From Echiichthys vipera (Eukaryota > Chordata > Actinopteri > Perciformes > Trachinidae), in contig OY829658.1 of assembly GCA_963691815.1 (NCBI GenBank), forward strand, positions 14,987,826-15,051,825: 64,000 nt of DNA. The letters run 5' to 3'. Below are positions 44,903-55,291 of this stretch, one piece after another. The number at the start of each line of letters is the position of its first letter. The first letter of the stretch is position 1. The notes under the pieces are model-generated. The model was not told the DNA's origin. It ran no database searches and was given only the letters and a program-made list of their open reading frames with translations. The position numbers and the translations under genes were made by a program.

Positions 44903-45202
44903 AAATTTCAACTTTTTTATTTCCCCGTGCCCCTCTGACAGTGTGGAGTTGCTGAAAGTAATTGTCGTTGCCACTTGCCAGTTCATAAAGTATACTGTGT
45001 GAATCTATTTACTTTAATTTAATTTTTTAATTAAAGCATACATATTCGTTCAACAACTTCTTGAAAAGCAATTACATGTGTAGCTTTTCTAAGACACTTT
45101 TGTTAAACCAGTCAAGATGCCCATTTTTTACAGTGAGGTTAAACATGAAAAAAAAAAATTGTCTTTACTATTAACAACTGCGTCTTGAGTCCTGGTTCTG
45201 CA

Positions 45203-45515
45203 TCACAGCTGTTTCCAGCTGACATTGGGCGTGAGGCGAGGTACACCCTGTACAGGACGCCAGTCTATCAAAGGGCACATAGAGACAAACACAGACAGAC
45301 AACCATTCACACTCATATTCACACCTACGGGCAATTTAGAGTCATCAATTAACCTAATACGACTTTGGACTGTGGTAGGACCCCGGAGAAAACCCACAAA
45401 GACACAGGGAGAGCATGCAAACTCCACACAGAAGGGCCCCAGCTGGGGTTCGAACCAAAAACCCTCTTGCCGTGAGGTAACAGTGCTAACCACCACTCCA
45501 CTGTGCCGCCAACTT
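45203..45515 (-). mobile_element. L2-like retroelement 3' end downstream of smarcc1
   Basis: Same family as the copy at 25832-26112 (shared GACATTGGGCGTGAGGC, GGGCACATAGAGACAAACA, TTAGAGTCATCAATTAACC). It extends further to GTGCTAACCACCACTCCACT, the other end usual for the family. Confidence 0.75.
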
Positions 45516-47424
45516 AGCTTCCATTTTGAGCAGTTCAGTGACGTTCAGAGCGATCATTCCAATGATCATCTTTGTAATATTTCTGGAAGAACAGAAAGAG
45601 TAGTAAATTAAAGATGAGTTTTTATAAATATGAAAATAACTTACTGGATTATATGCATTAACGATACAACAAAGGTGTAAACGGGGAATTCATGTGCAGT
45701 AGACTTACTCTGAAGAATGGTCCCTGGCCATTATGTAGGTACCAAGTAAGAGCAACAAGATCGTTACATCACTGTCACAACTTCATCACATGGACTTTTT
45801 TTTCCATTTGCTGCTTTCATTGATGTTACACCTCCAAATGTAAAAGTTACATTTTTCTTGGTTAACGACAACAACAAAAAGATCACCACAAGATCAATTC
45901 CTGATATTCGCAGTGCAGAAAAGGGCAGATTTCAGAATTATGTACTGACAGCATAGCAACATTTTACATTAGGTATATGAAATGCATTGTGTCAGCTGTA
46001 CTCACAGATAGATTGGATTCATCATCTTGAGGACAGTCTTGTTTGTTTCAGCAGATGTTACATGGCTCCAGTGAGATGACCTTGGTCTGTTTCCGCCCTT
46101 TAATATAAGTAGGCCTGACGGAGTGCCTGTCCTGATGTTATCTATATGTGGATAGACTATAAAAATGAATTGCCCATTTGGGGTTAATACAGTATTCTGA
46201 ATCTGAATCTAATGTTCTGAACAAATGTGAAAGTGTGCAGGTTTTAACACACAGTATACATATAGTTGTTCTGTCAAATTTACATATTTAAATACGATTT
46301 TTTGGTACAATGCTGCAAGCTATGTTACAGCGTGTAATCTCTACCGTTGTGGAAAAACACTGATAAGCAATGCCTCTTTTAGTTTCATTCTTACTCAGTC
46401 GAGATTAAATATGCCTGTGTACATTTCAGTATTTAAATAGCGGTGATCTTTCAAAAACCTAATTGATTTCATTAATGACAGGAATAATCACTACTACTGT
46501 GCTACTATCTGAGTGAATTCTTAATACATGAGTCATTTAATTTGGCTTTTAATTTTCAACAGTTTGAAGTGTGGCGGTGTGACAGGAATAACTTAATTGA
46601 GGTAGACATACTCTGATTAACCCTTAGACACATAAACACCAACACATTTTCTGTCACAATAACAAAAGAGGCCTTTATTGAGGTCCAAAAGAAAAAAGTT
46701 GGGGACAGTTTGAGTACTGAAGAACTTAGATTCCAGACTGCTCTAAAAAAGACCACCTGCCCATTGTTATCTGTACATATTGTAGGCTCATGGGTGTAAA
46801 TATCTACCTTTTGCCCATAGTTTGGATGCTGCAAAATTGGACAAACTCAAAAAGAAACACACAGGAAATGCACCGGAGGGGAGTTGGGCATCCTGTCCCC
46901 CCTTCACAACACACTAATTGTGAAGTGACAGACTGTACTCACAACTTGACTGGATTCATCGTCTTGAGAAAAGAACTTGGTTTGATTCAGCAATTGTTTG
47001 GCTTCATTGGTCATAAAGATGAGCTTTCTACTATATGGTTGAGACTTGACTATATTTACACTTGAAAAAATAAAAAAACAACAAAGAAAGTACTGATTAA
47101 ATAATTTACACACATACATACTATGCAATATCATTTGATTTATTAACTTCATCACAGTTTGCTGAACTGAACAAGTTGTATTCCTTGTGTTGTTGAGTTT
47201 TGGTACTTTTGTGAATAGACAATTTACAGTAACCTACTGATAGAGATGTATTATATATATTTATTATCTGAACCAACATATTCAGCAATCCATCGACTGA
47301 CAGAGGCGGCTGTTTGGGTAATAACATTTTGTGAGACTGTTGAATGATGTATAATTATCACCTGTTATCAGTACAAATAGTGTAATCAGTAAACTGGAGA
47401 TTAAGGCTGTGATTGCCCCAGACT

Positions 47425-49530
47425 CATCTGTACTCACTAAATGCAGCATGATAATATTTATTTTGATTTATGCCATATTAATGTCCCTCTCAGGGTGAAT
47501 TGTTTGGTAATACTCTGGACTTTTTCATATTACGTTATTTTAATTTGTACTTCAGTGTAGCCTATGATCAATGTGAACTCAGAGACTGCTAATTACGTTC
47601 AAGTGGGACCATGAAATAACATATAATTATAACACTAACTAATGATAACACTCTCTTTATCAATCAACCACCTGCAGCACTGGTTCTCAGACTATGTTAT
47701 GTACAGTATACCACTGGTAATACGTGAGCTCCCTCTAGTGAAGTAAATAATGTCAATTAAATATATGCTATATAATTCTATAGAAATACTACAACATTTC
47801 AAATTAAAATACTTTGAGATCCTGGGGGGTTGTTTTAACGTAAGTTTTGCCTTAGCTTTCCTGTAATATTTTGTTTTGATATCAACCTGTCACATAGTCA
47901 CGTTAATGATGATAAGCTAAACCGTGATGGCAAAATAGTAAGTAGAAGTAAAATGAATGGTTTCAAAACAATTCAATAATCATGGCGAATTGGAACTTTA
48001 TAGAAATGCTCATCAGAGGAGAATATTTTGAAAAGCCCTGTTGAGACTGAAGTGTACAGAAGCCTATTTCTGCCAATATGATAAAAAAAAAGTCATTATT
48101 TTGAGATACTAACTCATTGTTTTTGAGAAAGTTTCTTCATGGTAAGATAAAATGCTGAGTAAATGTGGGTGCTTAACAACACAATGCGCCATGGGGAATT
48201 TCTGTCTCCAGAATATAGTAATGAATGCCTGGCTCTGTCAGGTGAAAGATCATTTAAGTAGCTCCCTCAATCAGAGGTATTGTACTTCCAGTTTCCATAA
48301 CTCTATTGAAGTCTAGGTTTAAACGTCTCCTGCAACCAAGATAAACAACTTTTGTTTTTTGTTCTTTCCCTCAGATGCTAGCCTACTTTCACAGAGGAGA
48401 TGGAGGAGCTGGCAGCCATTACACCCCTGAAAAATCTTCACCTACAAAAGTATATTTAACTGTAATAGTGTCACCCTGAGGTAACTGAAGCTAACGTCTG
48501 AGCCACAAGTCTAGCATGAGCAGTGCTGTTGCAGTTAAACATTTGTTTTTGCCCCGAACAGATATATCTGCCCTCAAGATGAGTAGGAAACAGTCGTCAT
48601 CTGCACTCACTCAATGCAGCATGACAATATTTTTATTTGATTTATGCCATTATAATGTCGCTCTCAGGATGAATTGTGTAGCCTTTGATCAATGAACTCA
48701 GAGACTGCTAATTCAGTTAAAATGGGACCATGAAATAACATATAACTTTAACAGTAAAAATGTGTTAAATAAATGTCAAAAAATGTAGACTACTCCAAAA
48801 GCCCAGATTGTCTGCCACCTTTATTTTATGCTGAGTTATGATTCCATGGATGCTTTTGATTTCGACCTTGAGGAATGAACACGTTTCGGTTTCTACACAA
48901 AACAAACACAAATTATTGACAGGTAAAACTAATTGATAGTCACGTGCTTCAACAGTTACATTTAACATTTAAATATAGTGAAGTTTATTCATTTTTCAGA
49001 CAAAATAAGCTTCTTTTGAAGAGATTGAATCACTTACCAGTCGCCTGTACACATACACTCCCCCTACAATAGTCACTGCCACCCCTGCTCCCACTGCCAT
49101 CACTGCCACTCCCACTGACACTGTCGTAATTACTTTTGACAGTAGACCAGTGGCAGAAATAGCAATTGTTAAAGATGTGTGTGTCCTAAAAAGGAGTGCG
49201 AAACAGTCAGCAACTGTACTCAATCAATGTACAATGTTCAATTTTATTTGATTTATGCCATGATATTAATAATCCCCTCAGGATGGATTGTAACTTCCTC
49301 TGACTTTCCATCAGCTCCTACTTATAATCTATCTTTAGTATGGCCTATATGACCAAATACCTGACATTCACATCAGCCTCAACTTCAATGCATTTTACAC
49401 TACCATAATGAGCATAGGTCAGCATGCTAACACACTAAACATAGCTGTTAGAGCTGTCATTGTAAGCTTAGCCTGTTGAGACCATGAAATAACAGTTACA
49501 ACACTAAAATTATATGTAACAATGTTATTA
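47425..49530 (-). repeat. Three-copy local repeat around the small membrane-protein gene
   Basis: Segments 47425-47660, 48590-48790 and 49200-49530 share, in order, GAGTACAG-type ends, ATAAATCAAATAAA-type AT blocks, ATGGCATAAATC, CATCCTGAG and TTATTTCATGGTC (minus-strand reading). The third copy is intron 1 of the small gene. Confidence 0.7.
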
Positions 49531-49666
49531 AATCAAAGCTTGTACCTCATAAGAATATTGCTTTGCTTGTTTGAATATAAAGTGTAAGCAAAGCCATTAA
49601 TGATATACAAACAGACCAATGTTAACAATGGTTGAAGGGGGAAATTACTTACGGATCTAGAACCAT
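48836..49666 (-). CDS. Small spliced gene: 72-residue single-span membrane protein, unrecognised
   Basis: Three minus-strand exons: 49653-49666, 49038-49185 and 48836-48892. Donors are GTAAGT and GTAAGTG and acceptors are TAG; phases match and the sum is 219 bases. The protein starts MVLDPTHTSL, then residues about 24-51 are an uninterrupted Gly/Ala/Val segment (VSVGVAVMAVGAGVAVTIVGG) ending VYVYRRL, then a basic Ser/Lys tail (KPKRVHSSRSKSKASMES). This predicts a small membrane protein with a cytosolic basic tail; the many small residues suggest helix packing. A minus-strand AATAAA (48820-48825) lies ten bases after the stop. Upstream, 49746-49766 reads as an ISRE-like element. I know no family match. 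Intron 1 carries one of three related copies of a local repeat. Function is unknown; an interferon-induced effector is a hypothesis. Confidence 0.68.
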
Positions 49667-49745
49667 CCTCAATTTCTTATTTCTCTCTTCTCCGTAGTAT
49701 TCAGGGAACAGCTGTATCGTTCAGTTGAAGTTTGAGAATTTGTTT

Positions 49746-49790
49746 GGTTTCAGTTTTGGGTTTCAGCCCTACCTGAAGAGGTGTGTTTCA
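49746..49790 (-). promoter_or_regulatory. ISRE-like element upstream of the small membrane-protein gene
   Basis: On the minus strand CTGAAACCCAAAACTGAAAC (49747-49766), followed outward by GCTGAAACACA, gives three GAAAC cores within about 45 bases. On the plus strand GGTTTCAGTTTTG differs from the ISRE consensus (AGTTTCNNTTTCN) at few positions. It lies 80-125 bases before the ATG at 49666. Confidence 0.5.
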
Positions 49791-52700
49791 GCACACTGCA
49801 GCAATTTAAAAACAATACTTTATTAGGGTATGCCGGCCTTTCCCCTAGTTCTTTTGTTCAGCATGTTCTATTTTTAAATACAACATGAAGTCGGTGTGAA
49901 GTGAACAGTGATGCCTCACAATAATTTGCTCATAAATCTAGTTTTAAGAATACTACTCCATCCCACTTTGTGTTTAATTATATCCTCCTCTGATTATTGT
50001 ACCCATCATACAGTCACTATGTGCTTATAATGCTTTATATGGGCCATTCGACCGAATTTGTTCAAACTGCAGTCCCACAATAAATAAATACATTTAAAAA
50101 ACTAACACAAACAGTTAATTATTCAAACCTTAGATATTTACTAATATTGTGTTATGATCTATTTAAACCCAATGCATTAATGAGATAGTAAAGTTGAATA
50201 TGACCTGAACTGTATTAATGCTCTGCTTCATTTCCTTGGTCTGTAAAACACGTTTGCGTGCATTCCACTATAGTTACTCAGCAGATAGACTACTTTCTGT
50301 TTCATTTTAAATCAGTGACACATGGCCAACATTTTATTTTAAAATCTTATTTTTATATGGCAACATACCTTCTATAGTATTTATACCAAGAATTCACTGA
50401 CCCCAAACAGCCAATCACAGTTTCATGAAACTTGACATCATCCATAACAACGAGCTGGTTCTTTCTCTTAGCTCAAGAGTTCTCCCAATCCCTCGGTAAA
50501 AGAAACTTTGTGAACGGGGTTTGAGAGGACGGGCTTAGGTAGGGACTTTCAGTGCTAATTAGGAGTCCTCCTCATGGTGGGCCTCACCACGGGTCGATTT
50601 ACAGTTGTGGGAGGTAAAGGTTCAAGGTTAATTTGTTAGTCCAGCTAACTAAAGTTAAGAGTAGGATACAATCTTGCCCTGAAACTGAGAGATGTGGGAA
50701 AGAAAAGCAAACATGGAGCAGGGAAAACAACAGAGACTCCAGGACTGCAGCCAACAGGACTCAGCTAGAGAACCACCCCACCAGATTCAAAACCACCGCA
50801 TCATGAAAATATACGCATTTTATTGGTGTCAGAATTGGGTGGCACAAATTGGCTCGCTAGCACCCCCTAACTTATAGCCCTTATTTTAACATTGGCATGC
50901 ATTTATGAAAACCGGTAGGCATATATAACTCATCCAGACGTACAAAAAAAGCCTCTTAGAGCGATATCCTAAACCTAAGAGGAAAGACAGCCATTTGTGA
51001 TTTAATGGGCATTTTCCAACATTTGCAAGTCGATACTACATTTTTTTTAATTTCAGTGCACAGTGTGGGCGTGGCTTGGTGGTTAAAATGATCATTATGC
51101 CATAAAACAGAAAGTAGCTGTAACTTGTGCATACATCCTCTCTCTAACGTCACATAGTAAGTAATAGTAATAGTAATAGTAATATTAAAAGTGGACAAAG
51201 AAGGTGCTGCGTAAGTTGCAATAGATCACCTGCAGCCCCACGCACTATGTGTTTTTTCTGATGGACAACGAAATGCACGACCACCCCTGCCAGAATCCAG
51301 CCAGCAGCCCCTACGCATGCTGCTTGCAGCTATTATTTTTTTCTGTTTTTCGTTACTTTGAAATCCCAGACATAAGCTTTTTTTCTAAAACATAAGTCCC
51401 CAGTAATCTTTCAAAAGCCCAAGGTTTTTTTTTCTAACAAAAGAAAGAAGAAGTACTGTCATGAGTGATTTCTGAATATTTTAATTTTTCTTTTATGTTT
51501 CAACAACTGGAAGTGTGGTTGTGACTTCACAGCATACTTGAATGAGTGGAGATGAATGTACTCAGATGAACTAGTTAGTGCTAACTGTTAAAAATTAAGG
51601 AAAATGTGATTGCAAAAATAGTTAATCAAATTACAAGTTTACATTGTAAGCATTGAGGATTTAGCTTATGCTGTTCTTCGAAGTATGAGGAGAATTACAG
51701 CAGAAAAGTTTGATTCTTTACTCACTGACAATAAACAAAGCAAAAAATGAAGAAGGCAAGGCTCATCAAAATCAAATGGTTACTAAGATACAACATTTTA
51801 TCTATGACAATATACATTTAGAGATCTGTATTGAGGTTGAAATGACACATTCAGGATGTGATAAAAGGGTGTACTGCATATTGGAGAAACAAGATTCCAG
51901 ACTGCTCTGAAAAGACCAAACTCTGCTACCTGCCCATTGTTATACATATTATAGGCTTTATGGGTGTAGATATAGTTGAATAAGCAGGCCCTTCACTCAG
52001 TGGATGCTGCAACATTGGCACACCCTTACTGACACACAGGGAATGCACCAGAGGGGATGTGGACATCCTGTCCACCCCTCACTGTTCAACATAGGAACAG
52101 GATGGAAAAACTACCGTGGCCTTAGCAAAACATGCACAAACACATGCATGCACAGAGCTTGGCGTCGACTACGGCATGCTATTCTCCCATTTTGTTTCTC
52201 AGTAAGATCCATCTGTTCATTCTGCTCAAGTATACACGTCTGTTTCATCCCCATATATTCTAAAAATTAACCTATCCCAACTGTAAAAAAAAAAAAAAAA
52301 AGCCAAATGGTGGAATTATTCAATCACCACAGGAGTGAGAGTTAAAAGGTAGGATGTAAGTGCATGTGTGTATTTATCATGGCAGATATGTGTGTGTTTG
52401 TGTGTACCGAGGGTAGGCGGGTGCGGAAGCAATTTTCTTCTGCTCTGTTTGGCATTGCATCAGTGAACATTTTTCTATCTCTCCATCTCCACCACTCTCA
52501 GGCCCCCTCTCTTCAGTGCATATCCATGTCTGTCCATCCTCTGAATCCTATCACACACACCCTCTCTCTCTGTCTCTCTCTTCCCCTCTTGTGACTGCCC
52601 CCTCCTCTCTCTCTCTCTCTCTCACTCTGCCAGGTTCTTTCTAAAAAAAAATCCCAAGATTCTATCACTAAGAATGGGGTTTTGAGGTATGGAGCCAGTC

Positions 52701-53085
52701 TACATTGGGTGTTTTTTGGAGGATGCTTGATGGAGGAACAGCGGGGCACTGAACGCAGCAGGGGCCTGTTGGATCGATTAAATCCTGATTCAATGCCTAA
52801 TGAGTAAAACTGTAACTTCTTCACTGGGAATGGAACATTTGGTCTTAATTATTTCATAATGTATTTGACATAATCCCATTTAGGAGGAGAGTGGGTAATC
52901 AGCCCCTCCTCAGGCCGTGTTGTTTGCTGTTTGCGACACTAAAGGAGACACAGAAGCAGGAAAATGGATTAGTGTCACAGAGCAGTGATTACATAAATGT
53001 ATTTGAAAGCCATTATATTATGGCATTTGGGGTGGTAGAGGGGAAGACAGTCGAATCAAATGGTGCAAAGACTGTATGAAAAGTG

Positions 53086-53086
<1 letters not shown>

Positions 53087-53157
<71 letters not shown>

Positions 53158-53255
53158 TATATGCTGGAAAGAGAGGGAGAATGGAAAGTGAGACACCTTC
53201 TATTAAAAGATGGGGGTGCTTGAGAAAACCACTAAACTTTTTAGTGGTCGTGGCA

Positions 53256-53286
<31 letters not shown>

Positions 53287-53463
53287 GGGGGGGGGGGTGG
53301 GCAGTACAGCAGCAGATGCCATTGTCTGGATATATCACAATAAGAGGATTATCCACCCACTGTGCACACACATACACACACTAGTCTCTCTGCTAGGCAA
53401 AGACGCATGCACCCATAACCCTCTGACATACAAACACCACCCAGAGAGAGACTCTTGGTCATG

Positions 53464-53550
<87 letters not shown>
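53087..53550 (+). repeat. Facing TG and CA arrays upstream of cspg5
   Basis: TG array 53087-53153, a short GT array and G run 53262-53297, and a CA array 53468-53550. The TG and CA blocks are inverted copies of each other, separated by about 315 bases. Confidence 0.95.
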
Positions 53551-53551
<1 letters not shown>

Positions 53552-53699
53552 CTATGGTGTAAAATGGAGCATATTGACTTCCAGTGACAACTGCTGCTGC
53601 TTAAATCCCCCCCACTTAGCCCTAGTCTCCATCAGCTGCAGCAGGCTGAGGCTGGACTCTGGCATTTACTCGGTGGTGTTCCTGTGTGTGCTGGCACTT

Positions 53700-54207
53700 T
53701 GACATCCAAAACGCATTGTGCGCGCACGACGTGCCGTGCCGTTCTGTGCCGCGCCGTGCCACTCGCAGCCAAAGGGAAAGACTTAACGGATCACATATAG
53801 ACAGGGCAGGCAACGACAAACCCGGCTCATTAAAAGCTTGTCTGCAGACCATCCGCCGGTCGCGCGCAGTAGCCTACTACTACAGATCCTCGCGGGGCTG
53901 CTGGTGCTGACGCCGGACCCCCAAAGGTGCAGTGACACGCGCGCGCTAAAGGTGTGGAGGACAGGGCAGCTGCTCGGTACAATGGATGCGAACCCAAGCC
54001 GTTAAACGGTTCAGAGACACGCACGCACACACCAGCTGCGAGAGAGGCCAGACGTCGGGGAGGTTGACGAAGACATGGCGAAAACCGGCAAGATCTGAAC
54101 TTTGGAGGATCCGCTGTAAGGATTATCGAACAGCCCCACAGTCTGACCGGTGTAACGAGGAACGGGATCACAGTTTGCACCAGTGTGTCAAAGGGAAAGC
54201 CAACGGT
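53700..54207 (+). promoter_or_regulatory. cspg5: cspg5 CpG-island promoter and 5' leader
   Basis: CpG-dense sequence with short GTGCCG-type repeats (53728-53762) directly before the cspg5 start. The leader contains two complete seven-codon upstream ORFs (53982-54005 and 54075-54098). A second CpG-rich block lies in intron 1 (about 54830-55250). Confidence 0.55.
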
Positions 54208-55260
54208 ATGGCGCGCGGTGACAGTCGTCTGAGCACCTGGCAGGTGCTACTGGCTATCTTAATGGTCATCATCCCCCTGTCTGCTCACGGTAAGTCCACC
54301 GCACTACCGGAGTCCCACCCTGTGCGTGTGTGTGCGTGTGTGTATGTGCGTGAAATCAACCCCACCTGCACTGGTGACCATATGGAAAATGATAATAATC
54401 CATATGCAGCATTTGGATGCAATTGCCATTTAAAAATGGGGCTGTGATGGTTAATATTCAATCGTCATTTTATGTCAGCACTAAGTCTTAGAGTCAAAAA
54501 CACGCTGATTTCATGGACACTGATCTTTAAATGCATTGATAATCCATTGCATTTTGGCACAATAAGCATAATGCCATTGTGCTTTTTTGGCATTACAATT
54601 GCTTTCAAATGACTGTCAATCAATACCTACGCTGTGCTGACAGATCCAATTGTATGATCTGATATTATCGGCCCACATATTTTCTGTCATGCTGAGAGCT
54701 TCTGTATATTGTATGGATCAATGGCACTTGAACCACCGGCTGTGGTGTGAGGGGTAAACCTCTCCCTCCTATAACTAGACTATTAAATGCAAAGGTAACT
54801 GACTTGCTCTTAATGTTATAAGCCCGAGCAACGAGCAAGGATCGGATGAGAGCGATCAGAGAGAGACATTTGACAGGTCTGCAGCTGCGACTCGCTGCGG
54901 CGGTGCGTGGTCCAGACAAAGGCGGGATTAGGTGCACCGTGGCCGGGCTACAGGAGGGCCTATTCACGGCGTTGAAAGGATTGAATTCCTCCAGACATTC
55001 AGGGGAAGCCCGAGACAACCGGGCCCGCTGCACCCCCCTCACTTCGCCTTCTCATCCCTCGAGACACGGAGACAGCAGTGTGGGAACGACAGTCTGACAC
55101 AACCTGTCTGTGGCACACGCGCGCGCTGACTGAGAGGAGCTGTCTGTGGCAGATCTCGTAAAAATGTAGAAATGAGCGTCGCTGCCCAGCAACAGGGCGG
55201 CTCGTGCACGCAGAAGGGTCGCCGGGGTTCACGCGGGTACGCGCTGCCACTACCCCCCCC

Positions 55261-55291
<31 letters not shown>

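Larger units (their letters stand above)
46557..52083. repeat. Direct duplication 46557-46905 / 51500-52083
   Basis: Both copies carry GGAAGTGTGG-type starts, TTCCAGACTGCTCT, CTGCCCATTGTTAT, GGATGCTGCAA, and GAATGCACC-GAGGGGA-GT followed by CATCCTGTCC. They lie in the same orientation, about 5 kb apart, on either side of the small gene. The second copy has extra sequence inside. Confidence 0.65.
49667..54207. other. Interval upstream of cspg5: duplicated segment, simple repeats, CpG island
   Basis: Beyond the ISRE-like element no exon is supported. It holds the second copy of a local duplication (51500-52083), TG and CA arrays between 53087 and 53550, and a CpG-rich block from about 53700 that leads into cspg5. 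Short ORFs (for example at 50692 and 51710) lack family resemblance. Confidence 0.5.

Noticed and set aside
50692..50877. 61-codon Gln-rich ORF
   Set aside because: No family resemblance, splice context or promoter; likely chance.
53986..54207. N-terminal extension of cspg5 from the in-frame ATG at 53986
   Set aside because: It would bury the signal peptide 74 residues inside an Arg-rich leader; the ATG at 54208 gives the normal family N-terminus.
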